Notes under the pieces: generated by a model
Database searches by the model: none
What the model saw: only the letters and a program-made list of their open reading frames with translations
Told to the model about the DNA's origin: nothing
Position numbers and translations under genes: made by a program
NCBI GenBank assembly: GCA_000372185.1
Contig: AQUA01000005.1
Location: 1 to 64,000, forward strand
Reading direction: 5' to 3'
DNA: 64,000 nucleotides
Source of the DNA: an actinobacterium SCGC AAA278-O22
GTDB lineage: Bacteria; Actinomycetota; Actinomycetes; Nanopelagicales; Nanopelagicaceae
Shown: positions 53,208 through 62,332 of the stretch, one piece after another
Numbering within the stretch: position 1 is the first letter of the stretch
Layout: the number at the start of each line of letters is the position of its first letter

Positions 53208-54634
53208 ATAGTTGCAACCTCATTGATTGCAGCTGGCTTACTTGACTTCAAGTAGACAAGTGCGATCAGACCTAGAACCATCCATGCGCCCATTGCATAA
53301 GCACCGTATGTCAGTGGTGATGCAAGTTTGACGATAAAGCTCAATCCTGGCATTCCAGTAATTCCTGCTGCATTGAAGAAGCCTGGAATTAAGAATAGGA
53401 AGCCAACGATTGGTACGAGGATGTGGATTACAGGGTGACGCTCTTCCTTGCGGTGCTTGGAGAAGTAACCAATACATGCAAGGTTTGCAACCATGTAAAC
53501 AGGAACAACTGCAACAACAAGACCTGTTGCGATAATTCCGAAGGCCATCTGAGGTGTGTACTTAGCGCCAAGACCTAGGGCAAGCACAAGTCCAATAACA
53601 AGCTGGACGATAACTGCGTTGCGAGGTGTCTTGTGCTTCTGATCAATCTCAGCAAGTGCCTTAGGGAAGACTCCTGCGCGACCAAATGCATACGCTGTAC
53701 GGGTAAATACGTTCGCACCAGCATTAGCGTTAGCAATCGTTGAGTTGATGATTGCAAAGAGAACCAAGATCCAGAATATAGTTCCAAGACCCTTTGCTAG
53801 ACCATCCCACGGAGCTCCGTTGTTTGATGCTGCAAAGTCCTTGAACTTTTCAGGACCAAATGCAACTGTTGCTGCATATGTTGTAAATGCATAGAGAGCT
53901 CCGATTGAGAGCGTTGCATACATCACAGCCTTAGGAATGTTCTTCCGTGGGTTCTCTGTCTCTTCAGCAAGTGGTGCTGCAGCTTCAAAGCCTGAGAATG
54001 CAAGGAGACAGAAGACAGATCCTGCGATTACGCCTGACCAACCGGTGAATCCTTCAGCATTTGCATAGTGTGGTGAGAAGACTGCGAGGTCGTTATTTCC
54101 GCCAGCCTTCACAACGAGGATGATGCCAACAATAAGGAAGACGCCGATTTCAATCGCACCAAGGATGACACCTGTGCGAGCTGATGAACGAACACCCTTA
54201 TAAACAATCCAACCAACAAGAAGAGTTCCAGCAACTGTGAAGATCCACCAGTTATTTGTTGAGAATGATTCTTGTTCAGAGTGCCATTCACCAGCAACGG
54301 TATAACCGAGTTGAAGCATGACAAGTGGAACGATCAAGATTTCAACTGCTGCATAAGCCCAACCAACAAGGAATCCAACCCAAGGGCGAAGACCAACAGC
54401 GCTATAGGTAGCAACTGATCCTGCTGAAGGAATATGTGCGGCTAGCTGACCGATGCTTGATGCTGTAAAGAAGATGCCAAAGAAGGCAAAGACGACTGCT
54501 AATGGAAGCGCGCCACCTGCAAGAGGTGATCCAAATGGAATTGAGGCTGCGATTGCAGCTCCTGGGGCCATGGAACAGATTGATTGGAATACGACTTCGC
54601 GTAATCCAACGGCATTACGTTCGAGTTGAGCCAC
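53198..54634 (-). CDS. APC-superfamily permease
   Basis: 478 residues, about 12 membrane segments. GLREVVFQSICSMAPGAAIA, SVATYSAVGLRPWVGFLVGW and FSGFEAAAPLAEETENPRKN are typical of amino acid/amine transporters of this superfamily. Substrate unknown; the neighbours (formamidase family, glycerate kinase) suggest small nitrogen or acid compounds. GTG start at 54634 with AAGGAG eight bases upstream, preferred over a start 13 codons earlier. Confidence 0.87.
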   Translation of the reverse strand: MAQLERNAVGLREVVFQSICSMAPGAAIAASIPFGSPLAGGALPLAVVFAFFGIFFTASSIGQLAAHIPSAGSVATYSAVGLRPWVGFLVGWAYAAVEILIVPLVMLQLGYTVAGEWHSEQESFSTNNWWIFTVAGTLLVGWIVYKGVRSSARTGVILGAIEIGVFLIVGIILVVKAGGNNDLAVFSPHYANAEGFTGWSGVIAGSVFCLLAFSGFEAAAPLAEETENPRKNIPKAVMYATLSIGALYAFTTYAATVAFGPEKFKDFAASNNGAPWDGLAKGLGTIFWILVLFAIINSTIANANAGANVFTRTAYAFGRAGVFPKALAEIDQKHKTPRNAVIVQLVIGLVLALGLGAKYTPQMAFGIIATGLVVAVVPVYMVANLACIGYFSKHRKEERHPVIHILVPIVGFLFLIPGFFNAAGITGMPGLSFIVKLASPLTYGAYAMGAWMVLGLIALVYLKSSKPAAINEVATIHG

Positions 54635-54737
54635 TGTTGATTCTCCTTGTAGTTCGTAAGTGGGTGATTCCACTTTCTATACAAGGAAAAGTTTCCTCTG
54701 AGCTATATGCCTCTAGCAAGCACATTCACTCAAGTGT

Positions 54738-55661
54738 TTACATATTTTTAAAGGGGTGTGGAGCGCGTGAAATCTTCGGTACGCGCATCTTCGCCACAGC
54801 AAATCCATCTGGCATTGGGTGACAGTTCTGGGCAATACCCAAATCCCCTGCCACAGATAGGAAGATAAAGGCATCTTCAATGGTAAAGCCCCATTCATCA
54901 ACGAGAAGCTTTGCAGCTTCATCGCATGCAATTTTGAGAGCATCTTGAATATTGCTGGCTGTGCCATGTGTTACCCAAGAGTCTTTAAGTTCTGTAATTG
55001 GCCAACCACCAGCATTGCCCTTGATCAAATCAACTTTAATAATTCCTTTTCCACCGATTTCAACACCAGTACCTGAAATCTCGCCATCGCCCATAGATGC
55101 ATGCATATCTCCAATTGCAAGCATTGCACCTGGCTGGAAGACAGGAAGGTGAACAGTTGCACCAATGCCATTGAGGTGATCATCCATATTTCCACCATGG
55201 CGATCTGCAAAGAATGTTCCAATCTCTCCCTTTGCAGGTGCAACACCAATCACACCAAACATAGGACGTGCAGGAAAAGTCACTCCATTAGATTCCATTG
55301 TGATCGTGCCATCTTTTACATGAAAGATTCGAGTTGACGGTGCTTGTGACTTATCAACGAGTTGGCCCCACTCAGGGATCACCATTCCAGCACCCTTAGG
55401 TCCTGGTTGTATATCAATCAGAGTCACAGAAAGTGAATCTCCTGGCTCGGCACCGATTACTTCGATAGGACCTGTCGCGCTATTGATGCGCGTCATATCG
55501 AGATTGAGCAAAGTGTCTTCTTGCGATTGAACCTGCCCTGTAAAGCAATCCCACGTCTCAATTTCAATGACAGTTCCTGGCTCCACAGAAACCACAGGCT
55601 TCATTGATGCTTCGTACTTCCAGATGTGTTGGTCTTTTGAAATCTTGACGGTTGGGTTCAT
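54738..55661 (-). CDS. Acetamidase/formamidase family protein
   Basis: 307 residues, normal for the family. VEPGTVIEIETWDCFTGQV, GAEPGDSLSVTLIDIQPG, LPVFQPGAMLAIGDMHASMG and DGEISGTGVEIGGKG match FmdA/AmdA enzymes, which release ammonia from short amides. TAAGTT ends 6 bases before the ATG, so probably leaderless. Followed by an APC permease gene 104 bases away; import of an amide or its product is plausible. Confidence 0.88.
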   Translation of the reverse strand: MNPTVKISKDQHIWKYEASMKPVVSVEPGTVIEIETWDCFTGQVQSQEDTLLNLDMTRINSATGPIEVIGAEPGDSLSVTLIDIQPGPKGAGMVIPEWGQLVDKSQAPSTRIFHVKDGTITMESNGVTFPARPMFGVIGVAPAKGEIGTFFADRHGGNMDDHLNGIGATVHLPVFQPGAMLAIGDMHASMGDGEISGTGVEIGGKGIIKVDLIKGNAGGWPITELKDSWVTHGTASNIQDALKIACDEAAKLLVDEWGFTIEDAFIFLSVAGDLGIAQNCHPMPDGFAVAKMRVPKISRAPHPFKNM

Positions 55662-55667
55662 ATGAAA

Positions 55668-55673
55668 AACTTA
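55668..55673 (-). promoter_or_regulatory. -10 element for a leaderless message (formamidase-family gene)
   Basis: TAAGTT on the minus strand, 6 bases before the ATG at 55661. Confidence 0.5.
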
Positions 55674-55704
55674 GCAGGAGAGCAAGGAAAATACAGCGTG
55701 AAAC

Positions 55705-57096
55705 TTAAGAAAAGATTTTGCCAGGGTTGAGAATTCCGTTGGGGTCTAAAGCCAATTTGATGGATTTCATGACGGCAATAGATGACTCCCCTGCCTCTTC
55801 AAGGAGTGAATCAATCTTTCCGGCGCCGATTCCATGTTCGCCGGTACATGTTCCACCCATGGCGATAATCGCTGATGTCGTCTTATGTGTGAGCTCGCGA
55901 ATCTGATCGAGCTCTTCTGGCTTAGTTGGGTCGGTAACGATAAAGGTGTGGAAATTTCCATCTGCAACATGGCCCAGAATCGAATGTGGAAATGGGGATT
56001 CCTTTAAATATTTCTCAGCAATTGCAACGGCATCAGCAAGTTTTGAAAGTGGAACTGCAGCATCGGTGCTGATTGCGCGCTTACCCGGAAATGCTGCAAT
56101 TCCTGCCCAATATGCATTGTGGCGCGCCTGCCATAACTTACGTCGTTCACCTTCTTCAGATGTCCACTCGAAATCAGTTCCGCCGAAGTCGCTCGTTATC
56201 TCTTGGACAACTTTGGCATCTTCTTCAACGCCACGAGGCGAACCATGGAATTCAAAGAGAAGAGTGGGGGCTTCTTGAAGAGTCAGACCATCATGCGCGT
56301 TGACGTTTCTAATTGATTGCGCATCGAGGAATTCGCAGCGAGCAATCGCAACGCCAGAACGAACAATTGCGATTGCCGCTTGTACTCCATCGGCAAGAGA
56401 TGGAAAACGTGAAACTGCGGCTGCCATCTTTTCAGGGATGCCAAATACGCGCAGAGTTACTTCGGTAACGATTGCGAGAGTTCCTTCAGATCCGACAATT
56501 AAGCGCGTTAAGTCATAACCAGCAGAAAGTTTGCGAGTCTCGCGTCCTGCATGGATTACTGTTCCATCTGCAAGAACTGCGGTGAGTTTTAATACGTTTT
56601 CGCGCATCGACCCGTAGCGAACAGTCGTTGTTCCGGCGGCTCCGGTAGATGTCATCCCACCGATAGTTGCATCGGCACCAGGATCGACTGAGAAGAAGAG
56701 TCCATCATTGGCCAACTTCTTATTAAGCGCCATGCGCTTAACGCCAGCCTGCACAGTGACAGTGAGATCGTCTGGTGAAATCGCAAGGATTTTATCCATC
56801 TCACTTAAGTCGAGTGAGATTCCGCCAAAGAGCGGCAAGACATGCCCTTCGAGAGATGAGCCCACACCAAATGCAACTACAGGAATCTTTTCGGAGTTGC
56901 AGTAAGCAAGAACTTTTGAAACTTCTTCGGTGGAGTGCACTGTGACTACAGCAGATGGTCGAACGGGTGGAAAGGCTGATTCATCGCGCCCATGGGCATC
57001 AAGCACGGATTCATTTTGTGAGATGCGCCCGCTTACAAAAGATGAGAGTGCCCGTACTTGCGCATCTGTGAGATCAACGCGTTCTGCAAAAGCCAT
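55705..57096 (-). CDS. FAD-linked oxidase, glycolate/D-lactate dehydrogenase (GlcD) type
   Basis: About 463 residues. FAD-binding type 4 domain: VVAFGVGSSLEGHVLPLFGG, VDPGADATIGGMTSTGAAGT and LIVGSEGTLAIVTEVTLRVFG. C-terminal GCS-like block: LGHVADGNFHTFIV and GGTCTGEHGIGAGK. Oxidises a 2-hydroxy acid such as glycolate or D-lactate. No GlcE/GlcF partners nearby. With glycerate kinase close by, glycolate use via glyoxylate is possible. ATG at 57096; upstream TTG and GTG starts are less likely. Confidence 0.87.
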   Translation of the reverse strand: MAFAERVDLTDAQVRALSSFVSGRISQNESVLDAHGRDESAFPPVRPSAVVTVHSTEEVSKVLAYCNSEKIPVVAFGVGSSLEGHVLPLFGGISLDLSEMDKILAISPDDLTVTVQAGVKRMALNKKLANDGLFFSVDPGADATIGGMTSTGAAGTTTVRYGSMRENVLKLTAVLADGTVIHAGRETRKLSAGYDLTRLIVGSEGTLAIVTEVTLRVFGIPEKMAAAVSRFPSLADGVQAAIAIVRSGVAIARCEFLDAQSIRNVNAHDGLTLQEAPTLLFEFHGSPRGVEEDAKVVQEITSDFGGTDFEWTSEEGERRKLWQARHNAYWAGIAAFPGKRAISTDAAVPLSKLADAVAIAEKYLKESPFPHSILGHVADGNFHTFIVTDPTKPEELDQIRELTHKTTSAIIAMGGTCTGEHGIGAGKIDSLLEEAGESSIAVMKSIKLALDPNGILNPGKIFS

Positions 57097-57133
57097 CACT
57101 ATCTCGATTCTTATCGATGTGCGCAACGAACTG

Positions 57134-57206
57134 TAGCCCCGAAGGGATTCGAACCCTCGTAGCTGACTTGAGAAGCCAGAGTCCTAGGCCGCTAGACGAC
57201 GGGGCC
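57134..57206 (-). tRNA. tRNA-Glu (anticodon CUC)
   Basis: Reads as a full cloverleaf: acceptor GGCCCCG/CGGGGCT (first pair G-U), anticodon arm CTGGC-TTCTCAA-GTCAG giving anticodon CUC, T-arm GAGGG-TTCGAAT-CCCTT (with one G-U pair), discriminator A. No CCA encoded. 73 bases. Close upstream of the tRNA-Gln, and both lie by gltX. Confidence 0.95.
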
Positions 57207-57262
57207 GTGCCAAAAAATAACTAGGACAAACATATGTAATTGTTATTCACTTGTGTACTGCG

Positions 57263-57334
57263 CTGGGGTACCAGGACTCGAACCTAGACTTACTGAACCA
57301 GAATCAGCAGGGCTGCCAATTACCCCATACCCCA
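57263..57334 (-). tRNA. tRNA-Gln (anticodon CUG)
   Basis: Acceptor TGGGGTA/TACCCCA, anticodon arm GCTGA-TTCTGGT-TCAGT giving CUG (codon CAG), T-arm with GGTTCGAGTCC and discriminator G. 72 bases, no encoded CCA. 56 bases before tRNA-Glu. In actinobacteria this tRNA is usually first charged with Glu by GltX and then amidated. Confidence 0.95.
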
Positions 57335-57425
57335 ATATTTCTCAGATATTTTCGATGACTATCTCAAAGATCTGATTTCTTACCTTTAGGCAAGGCAGAA
57401 GTTTACCTCAAGAAATTAGCGAGGG

Positions 57426-58889
57426 TTACAGAGCCAGAGCCTGAGAAATACGGGCTAAGCAGGCCGCTTTGCCGAGTAACTCCATTGATTCAAAGAGTGG
57501 TGGAGAAATTGTGCTGCCTGTCGTTGCAATGCGAAGTGCAGTAAATGCAATACGTGGCTTGAGACCAAGTTCTTCAATCAGTGAGGCGCGAAGTACTGCC
57601 TCGATTGATTCATGGTTCCACGTTGCAACGCCTTCAAGATCTGCAAGTGAACGCTTCAAAATATCTCTGGCAGATGCATCAGCAATTTTACTTACTGCAT
57701 CGGCATCAACTGCAAACTCTTTGACGAAGAGAAACTTAAGAAGTTGTGGAGCTTCATCGAGCTTAACGATACGTTCTTGAATGAGTGGAAGCGCCTTCTT
57801 GACCAGTGCAATTTCGCCGTCTGTGCCGGTAATGACGCCCGCCTTGATGAGAAATGGCTGTGTCCAGTGCGCAAACTCTTCGAGGCTAAGCGCACGGATT
57901 TTATCTCCGTTAATTGCCTCAAGCTTCTTCATATCAAAACGTGCAGGAGATGAGTGAACCTTTTCAACGGTGAAGAGTTCGGTAAGTTCCTGCATCGAAA
58001 TATTTTCTCGATCATCACCTGGTGACCAGCCAAGCAGTGCCAGATAGTTACAGATTGCTTCAGGTAAATAACCTTGTTCGCGATACCACGCGATAGAGAC
58101 TTCGCCGTTGCGCTTAGAGAGCTTGGCGTTGTCTTGGCCCATCACAAATGGAAGGTGGGCAAAGACTGGGTAATCCTCTTCTTTAACGCCCATCGCTTGA
58201 TAGACGCGAATTTGGCGAGGAGTAGATGAGAGCAGATCTTCACCACGAAGAACGTGGGTGACGCCCATCAAAACATCATCGACAGCAACTGCGAGGGTGT
58301 AGAGCGGTGAACCGTCAGCGCGAACAAGAACAAAATCAGGAACAAATTTGTGATCAAAGGTGACTTCGCCACGTATCTCATCTTTAAAAGTAGTTGTGCC
58401 ATCAGGCATGCGCATACGCACTACACCTTCACGACCCTGTGCCTTATATGCCGCAATTTGATCTGCAGTGAGATCACGACAATGGCCGTTATAACCAGGT
58501 GCAACATTTGCTTTACGCTGTTCTTCGCGCACTGCTTCAAGTTCTTCTGGTGAGCAGTAGCAGTAGTACGCATCCTTCTGATCTAAAAACTTCTGCGCCC
58601 ATTCTGCATAGATACCAAGTCGCTGTGATTGCAGGTAAGGACCATTTGGTCCCCCAACTTCTGGGCCCTCATCCCATTGAAGACCAAGCCACTTGAGAGT
58701 GTCGATGGCAGCTTTAATGTATTCATCGGTCACACGCGTCGTATCGGTATCTTCGATGCGGAACAAGAATGTTCCACCGGTGTGGCGCGCATAAGCCCAG
58801 TCGAAGAGCGCAGTGCGGATATTGCCGACGTGAAGATCACCGGTTGGAGATGGTGCAAAGCGGACCTTAACTTTTTTAGTAGTGCTCAT
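57426..58889 (-). CDS. gltX: Glutamyl-tRNA synthetase
   Basis: 487 residues. Class I synthetase: RFAPSPTGDLHVGNIRTALF (HIGH motif as HVGN), FLFRIEDTD, and KLSKRNGEVS as the KMSKS motif. Charges tRNA-Glu and, in organisms using the amidotransferase route, tRNA-Gln. Its start overlaps the FAH-family gene's end by 4 bases (ATGA). The anticodon-binding region after residue 330 is full length. Confidence 0.96.
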   Translation of the reverse strand: MSTTKKVKVRFAPSPTGDLHVGNIRTALFDWAYARHTGGTFLFRIEDTDTTRVTDEYIKAAIDTLKWLGLQWDEGPEVGGPNGPYLQSQRLGIYAEWAQKFLDQKDAYYCYCSPEELEAVREEQRKANVAPGYNGHCRDLTADQIAAYKAQGREGVVRMRMPDGTTTFKDEIRGEVTFDHKFVPDFVLVRADGSPLYTLAVAVDDVLMGVTHVLRGEDLLSSTPRQIRVYQAMGVKEEDYPVFAHLPFVMGQDNAKLSKRNGEVSIAWYREQGYLPEAICNYLALLGWSPGDDRENISMQELTELFTVEKVHSSPARFDMKKLEAINGDKIRALSLEEFAHWTQPFLIKAGVITGTDGEIALVKKALPLIQERIVKLDEAPQLLKFLFVKEFAVDADAVSKIADASARDILKRSLADLEGVATWNHESIEAVLRASLIEELGLKPRIAFTALRIATTGSTISPPLFESMELLGKAACLARISQALAL

Positions 58890-59674
58890 GGACGCGCGCT
58901 CACCTTATTGGTTAATTGGCCGAGGCCTTCGATGGATACAGCAATAGTAGATTTTTCAGGCATTGGACCAATTCCTGCTGGTGTTCCGGTGATGATGACA
59001 TCGCCGGGCAGCAGTGTCATTACTTGGGTAACAAAGTGAACAATATCTTCGACGGTAAAGATCATGTCAGAAAGCTTTGCATCTTGCTTGATCTCACCAT
59101 TAAGAGTTGAGGTGATGCGTTGTGTTCCCGGTACAAATTCAGTCTCAATCCAAGGTCCTAGCGGACAGAAGGTATCGAATGATTTTGCCCGCATCCATTG
59201 GCCATCACGCTTTTGTAGTTCGCGACAGGTCACATCATTTGCCAAGGTGTATCCAAAAATCACATCTTTCACGCGCTCTTTAGGAACTTCTTTGCAGACA
59301 CGGCCAATAACAATGGCAAGCTCTGCTTCGTAATCAATGGATGGAGCCATCGCAGGCCAGACAATGGTGTCCCCTGGCCCAATCACTGCAGTATTTGGCT
59401 TTAAGAAGATGATGGGTTCGTCGGGCACTACGCCGCCCATTTCAGCAGCGTGATCTGCATAGTTTTTACCTACTGCAACAATTTTGGAGCGCGGGATAAC
59501 TGGAGCCAAGAGGCGCACTTTAGTGAGATCAATCTTTGCCGCTGTCTTCTGGATACCATGATAAATCGGATCGCCAGAGATGATCGAAATCTGATTATCT
59601 TCTTCAAGGATTCCAAAGAGCGGATCGGTGCCGACACCTGCATCAGGTTGAGGTGTAAATCGAACAACGCGCAT
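58886..59674 (-). CDS. Fumarylacetoacetate-hydrolase-family protein
   Basis: 262 residues. KIVAVGKNYADHAAEMGG, IIFLKPNTAVIGPGDTIVWP, DYEAELAIVIGRV and VIITGTPAGIGPM are the FAH-family blocks, close to YcgM/FAHD1-type acylpyruvase/oxaloacetate decarboxylases. This protein is often encoded beside gltX in actinobacteria. TAAGAT ends 6 bases before the ATG, so likely a leaderless message carrying gltX with it. Confidence 0.88.
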   Translation of the reverse strand: MRVVRFTPQPDAGVGTDPLFGILEEDNQISIISGDPIYHGIQKTAAKIDLTKVRLLAPVIPRSKIVAVGKNYADHAAEMGGVVPDEPIIFLKPNTAVIGPGDTIVWPAMAPSIDYEAELAIVIGRVCKEVPKERVKDVIFGYTLANDVTCRELQKRDGQWMRAKSFDTFCPLGPWIETEFVPGTQRITSTLNGEIKQDAKLSDMIFTVEDIVHFVTQVMTLLPGDVIITGTPAGIGPMPEKSTIAVSIEGLGQLTNKVSARP

Positions 59675-59680
59675 TGGGCA

Positions 59681-59686
59681 ATCTTA
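59681..59686 (-). promoter_or_regulatory. -10 element for a leaderless message (FAH-gltX)
   Basis: TAAGAT on the minus strand, 6 bases before the ATG at 59674; no ribosome binding site visible. Confidence 0.5.
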
Positions 59687-59706
59687 TCTTTAAGCGGTAA
59701 ATAAGG

Positions 59707-60018
59707 CTAAAGCGCGCTTTCCTTACCGTCTGAATCGATGTAGAAAATCGTGGCAGTAGGTGCAAAATCCTTAATTGCCTTGCTATTTGCAGGTTGTGAT
59801 CCAGCAGCAACAACGCTCTCAATCCCAGTAATTCCTGATGCAAGTGCAACTGTGAGAACTGCTTCAAAAGCATCAAGGTTCAGCGAAGGTGATGTCACGT
59901 TGATTGCAATGTAGGTGCGCCCTGTGTTATCGCGAAGTGCGGCAGCTTGTTGCGCACCACTACGGGCAAGAGTGGAAGTAGCGAGAGTGACCAGCTTTGT
60001 ATCTTCTGGATTATTCAT
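59707..60018 (-). CDS. Degenerate cytidine-deaminase-like protein
   Basis: 103 residues. Position after corC and the pattern GRTYIAINVTSPSLNLDAFE, then VLTVALASGITGIESVV correspond to the short cytidine-deaminase fold protein found between corC and era in actinobacteria. The zinc motifs (C/HAE and PCxxC) are missing, so deaminase activity is unlikely. Starts at 60018 (or 60024), overlapping the end of corC by 8 bases. era does not follow here. Confidence 0.6.
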   Translation of the reverse strand: MNNPEDTKLVTLATSTLARSGAQQAAALRDNTGRTYIAINVTSPSLNLDAFEAVLTVALASGITGIESVVAAGSQPANSKAIKDFAPTATIFYIDSDGKESAL

Positions 60019-60874
60019 GCTCATCAATCTCCTGTTCGGGGCGCTCAATGATAACCGAGCTGATGCGACGTCGACGTCCTACTGGTCGCTCGGATGTTAT
60101 AGACCATCCCTGCAAATCGATAGTTGAACCTGCGATTGGCACACGACCTAACTTCTCAGCCATATATCCGCCAATGGTGTCGACATCTTCAAATTCTTCA
60201 CGGTCGATTTCAATCTTGAGTTCGTCTGCTAAATCTTCAACATGCATGCTCGCTTTTGCACGTGCCTTTTTCTCACTAATCCATGTGAATGATTCAACTC
60301 CATCATCGTATTCATCAGCGATCTCACCAACAATTTCCTCGATGATATCTTCGATAGTGATGATTCCCGCTGTGCCACCATACTCATCAACGACAATGGC
60401 AAGGTGAATCTGATTGCGCTGCATCTCTTTCAGCAGCTCTGCCGCCTCTTTATTTTCAGGCACGAAGACAGCAGGGCGTGTGTGCTGTTCTACCTTTTCA
60501 GTAGTTTCTGCTTCGTGATGATCGAGTGCGCGCTTTGCCAAATCTTTCACATAGGTAATGCCGATGATGTTATCGATGCCGTCTCCGACTACGGGAATGC
60601 GCGAATATCCAGAGCGAAGCGCCAGCGATAGCCCTTGACGCAACGTCTTATCTTTTTCAATCCAGACCATCTCAGTGCGAGGAACCATTAATTCGCGAAC
60701 CAAAGTATCGCCGAGTTCAAATACATTGTGGATCATCTCGTGTTCATCAGATTCAACGAGACCGCGGTGATGGGCGTGATCCATCAATTGGCGAAGCTCT
60801 TCTTCATCTGCCAATAAGCCCATAGCAAAGCCTTTAAATGCCAGATTGATCTTTTTAAAGAAATGTAACTTCAC
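60011..60874 (-). CDS. CorC/HlyC-family CBS-domain protein without DUF21 membrane domain
   Basis: About 287 residues. Two CBS domains (VRELMVPRTEMVWIEKDKTL; VVDEYGGTAGIITIEDIIEE) and a C-terminal CorC-HlyC domain (DTIGGYMAEKLGRVP). Most actinobacterial versions have an N-terminal DUF21 membrane domain; here the protein starts with a short KLHFFKKINLAFKGFAMG segment, as in E. coli CorC. Linked to Mg2+/Co2+ efflux. Start taken as GTG 60874, 2 bases after the ybeY stop. Confidence 0.85.
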   Translation of the reverse strand: MKLHFFKKINLAFKGFAMGLLADEEELRQLMDHAHHRGLVESDEHEMIHNVFELGDTLVRELMVPRTEMVWIEKDKTLRQGLSLALRSGYSRIPVVGDGIDNIIGITYVKDLAKRALDHHEAETTEKVEQHTRPAVFVPENKEAAELLKEMQRNQIHLAIVVDEYGGTAGIITIEDIIEEIVGEIADEYDDGVESFTWISEKKARAKASMHVEDLADELKIEIDREEFEDVDTIGGYMAEKLGRVPIAGSTIDLQGWSITSERPVGRRRRISSVIIERPEQEIDEHE

Positions 60875-60876
60875 GA

Positions 60877-61320
60877 TTAATTGGCCACCTGTTGTGACCA
60901 CTCCTGCACAATCTTCTCTTGCAGTGCAAACATTACTTTCTCTTCATCAGGATCAGCATGGTCATAGCCCAATATGTGAAGCAAACCGTGTGTGGCAAGA
61001 ATATACATTTCATGTTCAACGCTATGTCCTGCCTCGGTTGCTTGCTTTGCAGCAACGGCAGGAGCAATGACGATATCTCCAAGCGTGACGACATCGCCTC
61101 TCTTCTCGGGCATATCCATAGGAAATGAAAGAACGTCAGTGGGACCTGCTTCGTCCATCCATTTAATGTGAAGCTCTTCCATCTCTTGTGGATCGACAAA
61201 AGTTAATGAAATTTCACACTCAGGGTTGAGCTCCATATATTCGATACCGTAATTAATCAGGGTATGCATCTGGCTTTCAGGCACCAGCGCTCCGGAGCGA
61301 TTTACTAATTCAACTGTCAT
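60877..61320 (-). CDS. ybeY: Endoribonuclease YbeY (16S rRNA maturation)
   Basis: 147 residues with the zinc motif THGLLHILGYDHADPDEE (HX3HX5H) and TDVLSFPMD. Acts in 16S rRNA 3' processing and ribosome quality control. Its ATG overlaps the phoH end by 4 bases. Confidence 0.95.
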   Translation of the reverse strand: MTVELVNRSGALVPESQMHTLINYGIEYMELNPECEISLTFVDPQEMEELHIKWMDEAGPTDVLSFPMDMPEKRGDVVTLGDIVIAPAVAAKQATEAGHSVEHEMYILATHGLLHILGYDHADPDEEKVMFALQEKIVQEWSQQVAN

Positions 61321-62300
61321 GAGTGACGAATCGGACGCGGCACAGATTTTGTCGCATCATAAGCATCGTACGCTTTCACAATGTCACCGATGAGTCGATG
61401 GCGGACTACGTCATCTGCGGTGAGCTCCATAAAGGAAATATCATCGACGCCTTCGAGAATGTCGCGAATAATTCCAAGTCCTGAACGTTGACCGTTTGGC
61501 AGATCGTTCTGCGTCACATCCCCAGTAATGACCATCTTGGAGCCAAAACCTAAGCGGGTAAGAAACATCTTCATTTGCTCAGGGGTGGTGTTCTGCGCCT
61601 CGTCCAAGATAATAAATGCATCATTGAGTGTGCGACCACGCATAAAGGCAAGTGGGGCAACTTCGATAACACCGGTCTGCATCAGACGTGGAATTGCTTC
61701 AGAATCAATCATGTCGTGAAGTGCATCAAAGAGTGGGCGTAGATAAGGATCAATCTTTTCATTGAGAGTTCCTGGTAGGAAGCCCAACTTTTCTCCTGCT
61801 TCTACTGCAGGGCGAGACAAGATAATGCGATTTACTTTCTTTGCTTGCAGCGCTGCAACTGCCTTAGCCATTGCAAGGTAGGTCTTTCCAGTACCAGCAG
61901 GACCAATGCCAAAGGTGATGGTGTTATTTTCAATTGCATCAACATATAACTTCTGATTTGCAGTCTTGGGGCGAATAGTCTTGCCACGGTTAGAGACAAT
62001 ATTGAGAGATAGAACTTCGCCAGGGCTTTGAGCAGGTTCTGCCTCAAGCATCGCGATGCTTCGAGTAATTGCATCGACGTTGAGATTCTGCCCTGAACGA
62101 ATTACGACCATCATCTCATTGATCAATTTCTCCATCGCAAGACAATCGATGTGAGGTCCGCGCAGAGTAATTTCATTTCCGCGGACTGTGACATTGACTG
62201 ATGGAAATGCTGCCTCGATTGCCAACATATTTGCATCATTTATTCCAACGAGTGAAACCATTGGGATGGCAGGTGGGACGGTGATTAAGAGGCGTTCCAT
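61317..62300 (-). CDS. phoH: PhoH-like ATPase
   Basis: 327 residues. Walker A GIGPAGTGKTYLAMAKAVAA, LSRPAVEAGEKLGFLPG, Walker B AFIILDEAQNTTPEQMKMF and TGDVTQNDLP. N-terminal KH-like segment of about 90 residues. PhoH-type NTPases are thought to act in RNA metabolism together with YbeY, encoded next. Confidence 0.94.
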   Translation of the reverse strand: MERLLITVPPAIPMVSLVGINDANMLAIEAAFPSVNVTVRGNEITLRGPHIDCLAMEKLINEMMVVIRSGQNLNVDAITRSIAMLEAEPAQSPGEVLSLNIVSNRGKTIRPKTANQKLYVDAIENNTITFGIGPAGTGKTYLAMAKAVAALQAKKVNRIILSRPAVEAGEKLGFLPGTLNEKIDPYLRPLFDALHDMIDSEAIPRLMQTGVIEVAPLAFMRGRTLNDAFIILDEAQNTTPEQMKMFLTRLGFGSKMVITGDVTQNDLPNGQRSGLGIIRDILEGVDDISFMELTADDVVRHRLIGDIVKAYDAYDATKSVPRPIRHS

Positions 62301-62332
62301 ATGACTGAAAATCTATCGGTATTGAGGTGAAA

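Noticed and set aside
57207-57262. Small RNA or terminator between the two tRNAs
   Set aside because: AT-rich spacer without a stable hairpin.
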